64,000 bases of DNA from DAOVXM01 sp963746255 (GCA_963746255.1 CAVVAJ010000007.1:682001-746000); one strand, 5' to 3'; counted from the stretch's first letter, positions 20,398 through 30,372 are shown. A program made the numbers and translations. The notes: a model not told the origin generated them from the letters alone.

Positions 20398-20433
20398 GGT
20401 GGTCTGCATCGGATTGGTTTGATGCAGACCACC
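20398..20433. terminator. Bidirectional terminator between convergent operons
   Basis: A perfect 13-base stem, GGTGGTCTGCATC / GATGCAGACCACC, with a 10-base loop lies between the cyclase gene and the convergent DUF35 gene. An AT-rich stretch flanks each side. It could stop both transcripts. Confidence 0.75.
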
Positions 20434-20777
20434 TAAATATTTACTTTCGCTTGGAAGCTCAGCCCGTAGGCTCTTTCTCCCCCGATAACCCTGACGGGTT
20501 CCCAACCCGTAACTAGTTTCATCCCAATGCGGACATCCTCCGCCTTGATCAGCCCCATCGCTTTGACGCCGTTATCGAACTCGACGATGCCCAGCACCCG
20601 TCCCCGTTCGTCAATGCCCCACGGCAGTTCGTTCACCACCGTGTAGGTCAACAGCGTGCCCTCTTCTGCTGGTGAAATCTCTTCGAATTCACGCCCGCTG
20701 CAGCGCAGGCAGCGCAGGTGCCCTGGGAACATCACCAGTTGGCACCCCTTACATTTATAGGCAGTGATGGTCTTCAT
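20433..20777 (-). CDS. DUF35 OB-fold zinc-ribbon acyl-CoA-binding protein
   Basis: A 114-residue protein with a rubredoxin-like ribbon ('YKCKGCQLVMFPGHLRCLRC', two CxxC pairs at residues 9-29) and an OB-fold tail ('TYTVVNELP', 'VLGIVEFDNGVKAMGLI'). DUF35 proteins bind thiolase-like partners and channel acyl-CoA. Its start overlaps the thiolase stop by four bases, which supports a two-subunit complex. Confidence 0.9.
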   Translation of the reverse strand: MKTITAYKCKGCQLVMFPGHLRCLRCSGREFEEISPAEEGTLLTYTVVNELPWGIDERGRVLGIVEFDNGVKAMGLIKAEDVRIGMKLVTGWEPVRVIGGERAYGLSFQAKVNI

Positions 20778-21958
20778 TTTTCCCTCCTCAGCACAAATGC
20801 GAGCACATTATTCCCAAACCCGCCGAAGTTCAGCGAAAAGCCGTTGGATGCATTCTTCACCTGCCGTTCACCGGCTTCCCCACGCAGCTGCCAGGTTAGC
20901 TCCACCACCTGGGCGACGCCCGTTGCACCGACCGGGTGGCCGCGTGCTTTCAGACCGCCCGAAGGGTTGATCGGCAGTTTGCCGCCGATGCGTGTAACGC
21001 CCTTCTCCACGGCCTTAGCCCCTTCCCCTTTCGGGAAGAAACCCGCGTGCTCGCTTTCTGCGATCTCCAGGATCGTAAACGCGTCGTGTAGTTCGGCCAC
21101 GTCGATGTCCTTGGGTTTGAGGCCTGCCATCGCGAACGCTTTCTGTGACGCCAGCGTGACCGCTTTCAGATCGGTCGGGTCGCTGCGCTCCTGCAATGTA
21201 TGGGTGTCTGTGGCCTGCCCGACACCCGCAATCCGCACGATCGGTTTCTTGAGTTTTTCCGCCAACTCGGCGCTGGTCAGCAGTACCGCTGCCGCGCCAT
21301 CGCTGACCGGACAGCAGTCATACAGGTGCAGCGGCTCTGCCACCACCGGGTTGTTGATGAAGGCCTGCGGGTGGGTCAGGATACCCTCCATCGTGATCTT
21401 CATCTGGATATGTGCGTAGGGGTTCAAGAGCCCGTTCTCCTGGTTCTTGATCGATACCAGCGCCAGGTGTCTCCGGGTGATCCCATATTTTTCCATATAC
21501 AGGCGGGCGAACATCCCCGCCATCGCCGGGAGAGTGACGCCATAGATGTATTCTGCTTGCGGATGGGTCATACACGCCACGATATCCGTCGCCCGCGGGC
21601 CGATCACCTCGCGCATCTTTTCCCCCCCGACCACCAGGACAACATCGTGGTAACCGGAGGCGACTGCCAGGAAACCGTTTTTGATCGCTGAGCCGCCCGA
21701 GGCCGGTCCGTTTTCGATCCTATCTGCCGCCGCTGGCATCAGGCTGAGCCGGTCAACCAGGGCGCTGGCCACACTGACCTGGTGGTTGAACAAACCGGAG
21801 GCCATATTGCCAACATAAACTGCGTCAACGGGACGATCTCCCAAACCGGCGTCATCCATCGCCCGTAACCCGGCCGTAGCCAACATATCCACCAGGCTGT
21901 CATCATCCCGCCGCTCGAACGGGATCATCCCAACACCAGAAATAACGACCGGTCTCAT
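20774..21958 (-). CDS. Thiolase-family protein lacking the nucleophilic Cys
   Basis: A 394-residue SCP2/archaeal-type thiolase fold. The C-terminal catalytic parts are present: 'LHDAFTILEIAE' and 'GGLKARGHPVGATGVAQ'. At the place where thiolases have ACASG the sequence reads 'ENGPASGGSAI', with Pro instead of the acyl-accepting Cys. It may therefore be a non-canonical condensing or scaffold enzyme. Overlaps of four bases with both neighbours make a tight GNAT-thiolase-DUF35 operon. Confidence 0.88.
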   Translation of the reverse strand: MRPVVISGVGMIPFERRDDDSLVDMLATAGLRAMDDAGLGDRPVDAVYVGNMASGLFNHQVSVASALVDRLSLMPAAADRIENGPASGGSAIKNGFLAVASGYHDVVLVVGGEKMREVIGPRATDIVACMTHPQAEYIYGVTLPAMAGMFARLYMEKYGITRRHLALVSIKNQENGLLNPYAHIQMKITMEGILTHPQAFINNPVVAEPLHLYDCCPVSDGAAAVLLTSAELAEKLKKPIVRIAGVGQATDTHTLQERSDPTDLKAVTLASQKAFAMAGLKPKDIDVAELHDAFTILEIAESEHAGFFPKGEGAKAVEKGVTRIGGKLPINPSGGLKARGHPVGATGVAQVVELTWQLRGEAGERQVKNASNGFSLNFGGFGNNVLAFVLRREK

Positions 21959-22647
21959 TGGATTACCCTCCTCCTCGCACCCAGGATCTTCTCCAGGATA
22001 TCGTCTTCGCTGGCAACGATGATCTCCCGTTCTGCGACCTCCATCAGCTCCGGCGGCACCGGCCGTTCCCCGGCCACCAGCCGTTCCTTGTTCTGGAAGT
22101 ACAGGTCTCGAGTCAAGGCGTATGGTGTTGCGCCGCCCAGTTCGTGCTGCCCCTCGCGCTTCTCCAGGTTGTACTCGATCATCCAGCGCCGGAACCCGAT
22201 CGGGCTTTCAGCAGTGATCAGCACTTCCTCTTGCTCTAAATACTCGATATGGTGTTCCATCTTGGCCGCGAACAGGTGCGCGCCGATCCGCAGGCCGCGT
22301 TCGATCGCCAGCGTATGCAGGCTGATGCCCAGCTGCGGGGAATACAAGCGGCTGTTTACAACACCTACCAGCAGGCCGTCAATCTGCCCGATCAGGCAGA
22401 ACTCATCTTTGACCCGGTAGCGGTACCAACCCAGCAGTTCGCCATAGACCCGCACACCGACGATATCGTAGTAGTCTCTGGCCACCTGTATCGTTGGTTT
22501 GACCGCTTCTAGCAGGATCGGCACCGCATCGCGGTCTACCTGCCGGACCACCATCTTCGCCCCGGTGGCCAGCGTGATCACTTTCGCTGGGTAAGGCGCC
22601 ATCGCCTGCTCAGACGGCCTTAAATATGCTTCAAGTTCCATGTCCAT
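21955..22647 (-). CDS. GNAT-like acyltransferase
   Basis: A 230-residue protein. The middle resembles a GNAT fold: 'LIGQIDGLLVGVVNSRLY', 'LHTLAIERGLRIGAHLFAAK', 'EEVLITAESPIGFRRWM', where the last parts mimic the acetyl-CoA loop and the beta-5/alpha-4 region. The start at 22647 has a GGAGG site. It is first in the thiolase operon, so the acyl group may come from, or go to, the thiolase/DUF35 pair. The substrate is not evident and the family call is moderate. Confidence 0.6.
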   Translation of the reverse strand: MDMELEAYLRPSEQAMAPYPAKVITLATGAKMVVRQVDRDAVPILLEAVKPTIQVARDYYDIVGVRVYGELLGWYRYRVKDEFCLIGQIDGLLVGVVNSRLYSPQLGISLHTLAIERGLRIGAHLFAAKMEHHIEYLEQEEVLITAESPIGFRRWMIEYNLEKREGQHELGGATPYALTRDLYFQNKERLVAGERPVPPELMEVAEREIIVASEDDILEKILGARRRVIQ

Positions 22648-22819
22648 AAAACGCCCTCCTGTTGATGTGTTGGGGTCAGGGGTTTCATTATAATCTGGAA
22701 TTGTTTTCTAACGATCTCTCCTCTGGCACCCACCATCTTGATCCAAACGCAAGAGCACCAACCGATCTAGAAAAGGGAAATACTCATCCAGTACTGGAGG
22801 AATAACCCCTACATATAGG

Positions 22820-22861
22820 TGACCCCGGAAGGAATCGAACCTTCAACCAAATAATTAAGAG
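22820..22861 (-). other. 3' fragment of tRNA-Lys, candidate attachment site (left)
   Basis: On the minus strand the sequence runs from the anticodon loop CTCTTAA through a perfect T-arm (GAAGG-TTCGATT-CCTTC) to CGGGGTC plus discriminator A. Nothing upstream can form the acceptor, D-arm or 5' anticodon strand, so it is only a 3' half. A second copy in the same orientation is at 58301-58342. Tyrosine integrases that cross over in the anticodon loop leave exactly such displaced tRNA ends. Confidence 0.7.
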
Positions 22862-23045
22862 CACCCGAAATGGTCTTCTGTCCCATATATATGGGTGCAT
22901 AGCGTCCATTTTGTCCAATATATTTGTGTTGTTTTATCTAAGGAAAGGCGACGCTGCTTTCTACCGATAGGAGTGTTTAGAAGTTCAAGAGACGGGGCTT
23001 GATTATCCTGTCTCATATCGCAAATGCGAACACTTCATAGATCGA

Positions 23046-23265
23046 CTATTTGGTATGAATAACGATACTACCTCCTCCAATTTCTTGATCCATGCCATTG
23101 TCATAAATAACTTTCTCGATCTCTCCATCATCCCACCAAATCTTGATGCGGAAGGTGTCAAGTTCTCCATCTCCTGCCCAGATCTTGAACTTGTATTCTT
23201 GGCTATTCGGGGCAAGTTCGCCGTTTATCATGCCTGAGCCCTTATATTTGGCAAAGTCGGACCCA
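23046..23265 (-). pseudogene. C-terminal scrap of a secreted protein
   Basis: About 70 residues beginning 'FAKYKGSGMINGELAPN', then 'KFKIWAGDGELDTFRIKIWW' and ending 'IYDNGMDQEIGGGSIVIHTK'. This is the characteristic last beta-strand region of certain exported Chloroflexota proteins (from memory). It has no start or signal of its own and abuts the truncated transposase near 23260, so it is the downstream side of a recombination junction. Confidence 0.6.
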
Positions 23266-23485
23266 GCGCCTGGACCACTTCATCCTGATATACTTTGCGG
23301 CGTCCTTTCTTCTTGCGACTTTTTGGGGCAGGGCCCTGCTTGAGTAGTCGGTTGGCATACTTACGGTGATAAGCTGTGGCAGCAACAAACTCATCCAGTA
23401 TCCTGGTCTTGGCAACCATATCGGTTTTGAGATAGCGTGGTCTTATTGTATGTAGTAATTCTCGTTTGCTCCGTTGACTCATCAT
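23250..23485 (-). pseudogene. Transposase, N-terminal fragment
   Basis: Starts at the ATG pair near 23485 (MMSQRSKRELLHTIRPRYL) and shows an N-terminal helix-turn-helix typical of DDE integrase-core transposases ('TRILDEFVAATAYHRKYANR'), then a basic linker and 'VYQDEVVQAL'. It ends there; the DDE catalytic domain is absent. The break coincides with the start of the secreted-protein scrap. Exact IS family not assigned. Confidence 0.6.
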
Positions 23486-23545
23486 GCGCTCCATCCAGCG
23501 AATTCCAGTATTCGCTGTAAAGTAACATCTTTTTTGAGGCAACGA

Positions 23546-23686
23546 TTATTTCAATAGTAAGATTATTAGTGAGGCAATTCGAGGAATGTATTTTTTGATC
23601 CAATTCAGATATACTTGTTTAGTATTAATGGAATAGTGTTTCCGTCGAAGGGTAGCGCGGACTCTATCGAGTTTTTTTAAGTTCAT
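23546..23686 (-). pseudogene. Integron-type tyrosine recombinase, N-terminal fragment
   Basis: About 35 residues, 'MNLKKLDRVRATLRRKHYSI' and 'NTKQVYLNWIKKYI', match the SAM-like N-terminal domain of integron/XerC-like recombinases. The catalytic R-H-R-Y domain is missing; the reading breaks where the transposase fragment begins. It is the only recombinase trace close to the left tRNA fragment (0.7 kb away). Confidence 0.6.
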
Positions 23687-23790
23687 TATTTTGCCCCTGC
23701 TATGTTTGGAAAATGTGTCAAAGTGGAGACACTTCAATAAGAATTTTGCCGATCAACGCGTTCAACGCAGCATTTACAAGGAGATGGAAG

Positions 23791-26299
23791 ATGAACAAAC
23801 GATGGTTTGCAATTACGATCACGATAGCGACCGCGACCACAGCGCTGATTTTATTGCTTTGGTTGATGGGAGAAATCGCCTCCGGTATCTCTACCCCGGC
23901 GCTCGCTGCCCCACTCTCCCTGACAGTGACCGTAGTTCAACCCGATTCCGCGCCCAACGATATCGACACGCCCATTGTGATCCACGGAACCGGCTTTACT
24001 GCCACCCTTTTGGGTACACAAGTGATCACCGCGCCGATAGTTTACCTGGGGGATAGCCAGTTAGCAGAAGTGAGTTTGGTAAATTCCACCACCCTGAGCG
24101 CCACCGTCCTCTGGGGGCTTGAACCCGGCGTCTATACCCTCACTGTCGAAAACCCCGATGGAGAATTCAACAGTTTGGCTGACGCCTTCACCGTGACTGA
24201 TGCGTTCGGTGAATTTATTACAGGAGGGCCCTATGGCGGCCAGTCCGTGCAGCTTGCTCTGAAACCTGACGATCCTTCCAGCATCTATGCCACTATGTTT
24301 GGGGTCGGGTTGTTTGCCAGTGAGGATGCTGCGGGAAGCTGGGAACCACTCCACATCCATGATAGTGATTGGCCGATCCATCTCGATTTCGATTCTCAGG
24401 ATCCCGATGTTCTTTATTACGGAACCGCCAGTAATGCGCTTTTCCGTTCAAAGGATGACGGTACCTCTTGGGAACGCATTTCAGATAATGCAGAAGAATA
24501 TTTCTCCACTCAAAACGGCTGCTTCAGCACATATCCTATCGCACACCCATCCCTGCCCGGGGTGGTCTACGTTGGCATGGGAGGCTGCGGACACATCTAC
24601 CTGGAGGAAGGCGAAGGCGGTGTTTTCTATTCAACGGACTATGGGGATACCTGGAACGCCCACAACACCGGATTGAGCGATTTGGATGTGCAAGCACTTG
24701 CCATTCATCCAAATAAACCAGAATTTTTATTAGCCGGGACACAGGAAGGTCATTTGTTCTATTCTAATGATGGTAGTGACAGCTGGACCCAGACAGCGCA
24801 GCTGACCGGTACCGTCACCCGGCTTTATTTCAACCCCTATGAAGAAGAGCTGGAAGCATGGGCGATAACAAAATCGGAGGCTGAAGGTCGCGGCTATCTG
24901 TATCGCAGTACTAATTTGACGGACTGGACAACCCTCGATCTCAATGTACAACCCCGAGGTGGTACAGCCCATGCTCAAATGACCTTCTTACCTGGATCGG
25001 TTTGGTTAGCATCGACAAGCGTATATTCTTCTACGAATAGCGGCACAACCTGGAATGCACTAGACGGACCACAATGGGAGGCAAGCGCAATTGCGATTTC
25101 GACGGATAATCCCCAGGAAATTTATGTTGGTACCGATTTTGGCATTGCGAAAAGTTCCGATGGCGGCACGAATTGGCAAGAAGTAAATGATGGTTTAGCA
25201 GCTCTGATGCCTCATGCGGTAGCGGTTGCGCCGGATGATCCGGACATTGTTTATGTCGATACTCATCAGGGTATTTTTGCCAGCCATAATGGCGGTAATG
25301 ACTGGTACCCGCTCGACCATGGTTATGGCAGCTATCCATTCGGCAGTGACCTGGCAGTGGATCAATTTGATAGTACACAGCTTTATTTGACCGCTGAATG
25401 CCCAGGTGAATTCTGCATCGACGTTAGCCCTGATCGTGGGGCAACCTGGAATATAGTTACGGCCACTCTGCCTCTTTCCTATCCTGGTTGGTATTGTGGG
25501 TCCTTTGCCATTACACCTTCACCGCACACGCCCGGTCGGGTTCTGGTGGGTGCTTCGCTCAGTCCAGGCGAGTGGGATCGTAATTATGTGGGCATTTTCT
25601 TTCGCAGTGACGATTACGGAGCCAGTTGGGAATACATCGAACCACCTCAGCCCGTCAAGCGGATCAACGAAATGGCTTACGATGCTTTCAATCCCAACCT
25701 GATCTATGCGGCAACCTATGACACAGGTTTATGGCGCAGCACAGACGGTGGTGATAACTGGCAGCAGGTCCCAGTCGCAGATGTGCAACCCCCAATCACT
25801 GTCTCTGAAATCGCTGTTCATCCGAATGTGCCCAATAAAGTCTACCTCCGCACTCAATCGTTTGCCGATTCGCCCAACCCGGAACCGGAACTGTGGATTT
25901 CCGAAGATGCAGGGGCAACATGGCAGCCCCTCACGGACGTTTTCCTTGGGAGCCGATCTGCTCGTCGCCCCACCTTTGCCGGAACAGCTTCTCTACAGCC
26001 TTTACACCGGGTGTGAAGCCGGGTTATGCCGCAGTATCGATGACGGAGCAACCTGGGTATCTATTGATGGTGTGCCCCGACCAGAAATCCTGACTGCGGC
26101 AACCGATGGCGAACGCTCTGTCATTTATATGGGTACTCCTGGTGGCCTAGTTATCTCCGCGGGTGTACAATCTGCTTTATCACTCGACACTATCCCCGGG
26201 CGCGGCAGCGTTTTTGGCGGTGGAGTCTACCGCCTGGCTACGCGCTTGCCAACCGATTATGTGTTTCTGCCATCGGTGATGAGAGGATCCACACCATAG
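23791..26299 (+). pseudogene. Sortilin/BNR-repeat surface protein, one frameshift
   Basis: The ATG at 23791 has an AAGGAG site. A signal/anchor helix (residues 6-30), an IPT/TIG domain ('VVQPDSAPNDIDTPIVIHGT') and about ten BNR repeats ('LFRSKDDGTSWERI', 'VFYSTDYGDTWNA', 'IAKSSDGGTNWQEV', 'LWRSTDGGDNWQQV') form a VPS10-like propeller. Near 25930 the frame shifts by one extra base and continues 'LYTGCEAGLCRSIDDGATW' to the end 'YVFLPSVMRGSTP'. The tail matches the window's recurring surface motif. Likely a glycan- or protein-binding exported protein. Confidence 0.82.
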
Positions 26300-26451
26300 C
26301 AAAGCGTCGGGAAGGCGCTGCACGCCTTGCGCCAACTTTGTTGCAGGGGATGTAGGTACCAAGGGCATCAACCCGACTCGGCTATCGGTTAGACAAATCG
26401 GCTGTCATACGCGCTTTCATACCCAATGGAATACACTAGTTGGAAGCGAAA

Positions 26452-27447
26452 ATGAACATGTACGCTCAGAGTTTTGAAAAAGTAAATTGGATTGAGATGG
26501 TCAGGAAGTATCAAGCACCTGATTACTCGAAGGCAGTCGGTCAGATATTTACATCAGCCCTTCCATATATGGCGATCATGATTTTGATGTATTTCACTCT
26601 AGGAATTTCCTATTGGTGGGTGTTGCTGCTGGCTTTTTTGGCAGGAGGATTTGCTGTCAGGACATTTATCATCTTCCACGATTGCGGGCATCAGAGCTTT
26701 TTTGGTTCTAAAAATAAAAAAGCAAATGATATTCTAGGCGTGATAACTGGGATATTGACATTTACACCTTACCATTTTTGGAGACGTGCTCATGCTAAAC
26801 ACCATGCTACAGTAGCTAAGCTGGATCATCGTGGCAATGGTGACGTTTGGATGATGACTGTTGATGAGTGGAATGAAGCAAATAAATGGAAAAAGTTCAC
26901 CTATAGAGTTTATAGAAATCCACTAATACTTTTTACGATTGGGGCTTGGCTCAATATGATCGTTGCGCAAAGGATTCCATTTCCCGGCATGGATCCCCAG
27001 GATAGGAAGAGTATATTGCTAACCGATATAACCTTACTTGTTATTGGCCTGTCGACCAGCTTGATAATTGGATGGAAAGCTTATTTGCTTATTCAAATCC
27101 CAGTGATGATGGTAGCGTCATCCATTGGTGTTTGGCTTTTTTATATCCAACATCAATTCCCAGGTGCTTATTGGGCTCGAGATAATGAGTGGGATTACTT
27201 GACAGCATGTATGCAAGGTAGCTCATATTACCAGTTGCCAGAAGTTTTGCGCTACTTCACGGGAAATATCGGCTTTCACCATCTGCATCACTTGTCGCAC
27301 TTGGTGCCCAACTATCATCTTCCGACCTTCGCTATAGAACAACCAGCGTTAGCAGTGGAACCAATCACACTTTGGGATACTCGTAAATTGATGGGAATTC
27401 GATTATATGATGAAGCTGAGGGGGTATATGTAGGCTGTCCGAAATGA
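26452..27447 (+). CDS. Fatty-acid desaturase
   Basis: A 331-residue membrane di-iron desaturase with three histidine boxes: 'HDCGHQSFF' (near 80), 'RRAHAKHHATV' (near 112) and 'GFHHLHHLSH' (near 275), and two pairs of membrane helices. It would insert a double bond into membrane acyl chains. The ATG at 26452 follows GGAAG; the TTG twelve bases earlier is less likely. It appears monocistronic, and its composition is more AT-rich than the neighbouring catabolic genes. Confidence 0.92.
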   Translation: MNMYAQSFEKVNWIEMVRKYQAPDYSKAVGQIFTSALPYMAIMILMYFTLGISYWWVLLLAFLAGGFAVRTFIIFHDCGHQSFFGSKNKKANDILGVITGILTFTPYHFWRRAHAKHHATVAKLDHRGNGDVWMMTVDEWNEANKWKKFTYRVYRNPLILFTIGAWLNMIVAQRIPFPGMDPQDRKSILLTDITLLVIGLSTSLIIGWKAYLLIQIPVMMVASSIGVWLFYIQHQFPGAYWARDNEWDYLTACMQGSSYYQLPEVLRYFTGNIGFHHLHHLSHLVPNYHLPTFAIEQPALAVEPITLWDTRKLMGIRLYDEAEGVYVGCPK

Positions 27448-28181
27448 GATCCATAAACCAAATCTGCATCATCATACCTGGTTCAACAATCTGAGCTCAA
27501 AAATCACACAAACCGCACCGATATAGTATAGGTCAACTTCGCCCTGCTTTTCTCTCGGCATTCTTCCAAGAGCGCGTGGGCGGTTTGGACTGATATGATT
27601 TTGAGGGGATAGCAAATGAAGAGCCCACGCGGGGGGGCGAGCAGCTAGTCATACATGGGGCGTGGGCTCAGGAGAGAGAGAATGAGGGATTACCTCATTG
27701 TCATTAATACAATAGCAAAAACCACTCCGCGTGTCAAATATAATAGTAGTTCTACACACTAAATAGTACGTATGGTCTGAAATAGCGTAAGGTTTATCCC
27801 AAGGAAAGAACGGTCTACCTCTACTTGCAAGCGCATATCCGCCTTTAGTCGCTCTCAGATGGTACCGGTAAGTCGTGAGCCGTGGCTCAAGCCAGCCTTC
27901 GATCAATCCTTTATCAAGGTATCTGAGAAGGCAAGCTATTGCTGCTTTAGCCCCTTGCTTCCCATATGGAGTTGTCGATCAGGTCCCTGCTTGGACATGA
28001 TCCATTCACATTACAATCGGAATCAAATAACTGTGCCCATCAGCAGCTGGGCCGCGATTTCGTTTGCCCATACATTCTGGCAATTAGCGGCTAGCTGTCT
28101 TAGGGCACAGCTATGTGCACGACCATCAGCCTTGTTCAAGCTGTGAGAATTCCAACAACGTTTATCTTTGCTGACCAGATT
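27448..28181. other. Gene-poor stretch with one hairpin
   Basis: No convincing gene. A perfect 10-base inverted repeat, GAGCCCACGC / GCGTGGGCTC (27621-27630 and 27660-27669), could form a stem with a 29-base loop; a related GCGTGGGC lies at about 27574. The 85-codon minus-strand frame at 27649-27906 has neither ribosome site nor recognisable domain. Confidence 0.4.
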
Positions 28182-28895
28182 TTATTCCATATCTGGCTTC
28201 CAGACCTCCCATACTTTGCCAACCAGGTCAGGACCGGGTTTGAGCGTCAGCTTGCCAGGCTCCCAGCCAGCAGGGGTTGCTTCTTTACCTCCCGTAGCGC
28301 GCACGTGCTGGAAGGCCTGAATCTGCCGTACCGCTTCGGCGAAGCGCCGCCCGACCGGAGGTGTGAGTACTTCCATTGCTTGGATCACGCCATCTGGGTC
28401 GATGATGAAGCGTCCGCGCAGCTCAATGCCTTGGTCTTCGTCCCACACACCATAGGCGCGGCCTACATTCCCAGCCTGATCCGAGGCCATGTGGAAGGGC
28501 ACGCCGCCCTTGACCATCTTGCTCAATTCATGGTCGTTCCACATCTTGTGCACGAAGTGGCTGTCTACGCTGACTGAAATGACTTCTACACCCAGCTCTT
28601 GTAGTACAGAATATTTATCGGCGACCGCCGATACTTCCGTCGCTCAAACATAGGTAAAGTCACCCGGGTAGAAGCACAGCAGTACCCATTTGCCTGCATA
28701 ATCTGACAGCTTGACAGTGGTGAAACCTCCCTTGTGGTATGCGGGGGCAGTGAAATCGGGGGCTACTTGCCCCACACGAGCGGTCATAACAGTCTCCTTA
28801 GGTTCCGTAATTGTGGGTGGATGGGATTCGATCGAATCAGGTTTATTGCTTGATACTGCGCCGGTTACACGGGCGCAACCAGAAGTTTCTGCCAT
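28182..28895 (-). CDS. Selenocysteine peroxiredoxin (PrxU-like), UGA at 28646-28644
   Basis: One frame runs from 28895 to 28182 interrupted only by TGA at 28646-28644. The flanks read 'WVLLCFYPGDFTYV' then TGA then 'ATEVSAVADKYSVLQELG', so TGA falls exactly on the peroxidatic Cys of the FTFVCPTE motif. The rest is normal AhpC/Prx1: 'SVDSHFVHKMWND', 'RGRFIIDPDGVIQAMEVLTP', ending 'VGKVWEVWKPDME'. A SECIS-like hairpin follows (28616-28633). Two starts have strong ribosome sites: 28895 (AAAGGAGG) and 28787 (AAGGAG, 'MTARVGQVAPDF'), so the 36-residue extension may be optional. It reduces peroxides in the cytoplasm and implies selenocysteine machinery elsewhere in the genome. Confidence 0.88.
28616..28633 (-). 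promoter_or_regulatory. Bacterial SECIS hairpin of the peroxiredoxin
   Basis: Minus-strand stem TATCGGC / GCCGATA (7 perfect pairs) closes a GGTC loop. The loop begins 17 bases after the TGA, within the usual 16-37 base range, and GGUC is the core seen in the E. coli fdhF loop. It would bind SelB while still encoding conserved peroxiredoxin residues. Confidence 0.8.
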
Positions 28896-28997
28896 AACGC
28901 CTCCTTTATTTTGGATCATGATTTGAGTTCTTCCCCGCGTTTTTGATAACCATCTATATGCTCTGTCATTTAATTGAACAGGCACTGTACAACCATT

Positions 28998-29026
28998 ATT
29001 ATAGTTGAAAACATATGTAGATACAA
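28998..29026 (-). promoter_or_regulatory. Possible promoter of the selenoprotein peroxiredoxin
   Basis: A perfect TATAAT (29003-28998) with a weak TTGTAT 17 bases upstream, about 100 bases before the start at 28895. The remaining 29027-29413 is AT-rich and shows no gene. Confidence 0.4.
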
Positions 29027-29413
29027 TTTCATTAGTTATCAATGCACATCTTAGCCCCAAAACAATGTGTGATGAATCGAAGATGTAGTCAGTTATTAAT
29101 CGCGCACAGTTATATACCATGCACATATGACAATTCGCGTATAGCTTATCTGGATAGGACATCTATCCACCTCCAGAAAATCCCGGAAATCATGGAATGA
29201 AATATTGCGCGGCAACCCCTAACTCGCCTGGTTACGCAGACCAAAAAAATTACTCCTCATTCTGAGCAAGAGTATTTAAGCAAAACATCTCATCACGATG
29301 ATTATTCCAACCATTCCATGTATGATTAACTGTAGCAGATGTTAGCCATTCGTTCCTTCCTACTTCTCGGTAAATTCCCCACACCAGATACAAACTTCTA
29401 TAAGGTATCTCTC

Positions 29414-29878
29414 TTACTCCCTCCATAGCGGTTGGCAGATTCCTGCCACAATGTTGGCCCGGGGTACCCGCTCACGATATTCTTCGTATTCGCTGCCGAA
29501 GCGTTTAACATTCTTGCGGTCTTCTTGATGGACAAACCAGTAGACGATTGCGATATTTCCAAAGGACAGCAGCAACGTATACCACTGTGGTAAGAGAAAT
29601 GCCCACGATAGGAATAGCATCATCGCTCCCACATACATCGGGTGCCGTACGAATCTGTAAATCCCCCAATCGATCAGCCCTTTGCCGCGGTTTCTCACCA
29701 GTGTTAAAGTTGACATCACGATCAATAAGATTCCTGCAGCGAACAGAATCAAACCAGCGTAATTGAAATAAGGCCAGGAAAATGGGGTATCAAAATTAAC
29801 CTGCAGGAAAAAGAATCCCGCGATTGAAAAAGAATTGATGATGAGCCCCACTGTTTCTAAAACTTTTTCTTTGGACAA
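29414..29878 (-). CDS. Isoprenylcysteine carboxylmethyltransferase-family membrane protein
   Basis: A 154-residue protein with four or five membrane helices and the ICMT/PEMT signature in its second half: 'LIDWGIYRFVRHPMYVGAMM' and 'QEDRKNVKRFGSEYEEYRER'. Bacterial members are SAM-dependent methyltransferases of uncertain substrate, possibly lipids. It stands alone and reads toward the peroxiredoxin gene. Confidence 0.88.
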   Translation of the reverse strand: MSKEKVLETVGLIINSFSIAGFFFLQVNFDTPFSWPYFNYAGLILFAAGILLIVMSTLTLVRNRGKGLIDWGIYRFVRHPMYVGAMMLFLSWAFLLPQWYTLLLSFGNIAIVYWFVHQEDRKNVKRFGSEYEEYRERVPRANIVAGICQPLWRE

Positions 29879-30372
29879 ACTACCTCTTCAGTAAGGTCAG
29901 AAGGTCTAGGTAATGCTCATTACCGCATCGGTTGGCGCAAAAAAATATTGGGATAATGTTCACGTCGCGTTTTGCGATGTTAAAAAATGATATCTGCATA
30001 ATATCACGCGTACTAAATTATAGACGAATAATGTATTAGAACAAATAAAAGTTACAATTTCTATTCTCGGTTGCTGATAGTGGTTTGGTTCCTGGCATAG
30101 CATTCCCTTTAGAAAATGATATCAACTTTGATAGTTTGAATGTTGAAGAGTGAATGAATTACAAAACAATCTGGGATCTGTCAAACAAAAACAGGTCATC
30201 CTTGGATTAATAGTGATAATATCTGTTTAGCAAGCGATATCTATATCACGACCAAAAATTGTTTGTATATTGTGCCAAAGTGGAGAGTTTGCCTTTAGGC
30301 ATTCGGTTATCAACCAGGTAGGTTTCCACATCGAGATAGTATAGATAAAGCATTTTCAACGAGCACGTCAAA
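29879..30372. other. AT-rich intergenic region
   Basis: Nearly 500 bases without a supported gene between divergently placed genes. At 30272-30287 it carries GTGCCAAAGTGGAGAG, closely resembling GTGTCAAAGTGGAGAC at 23715-23730 beside the recombinase relic. This may be a shared element end. Confidence 0.4.

Noticed and set aside
20718..21419. Long plus-strand open frame opposite the thiolase
   Set aside because: Antisense shadow of a well-supported gene; low-complexity Ser/Arg/Pro composition.
27649..27906. Possible 85-residue minus-strand gene
   Set aside because: No start signal, no family, unlikely composition.
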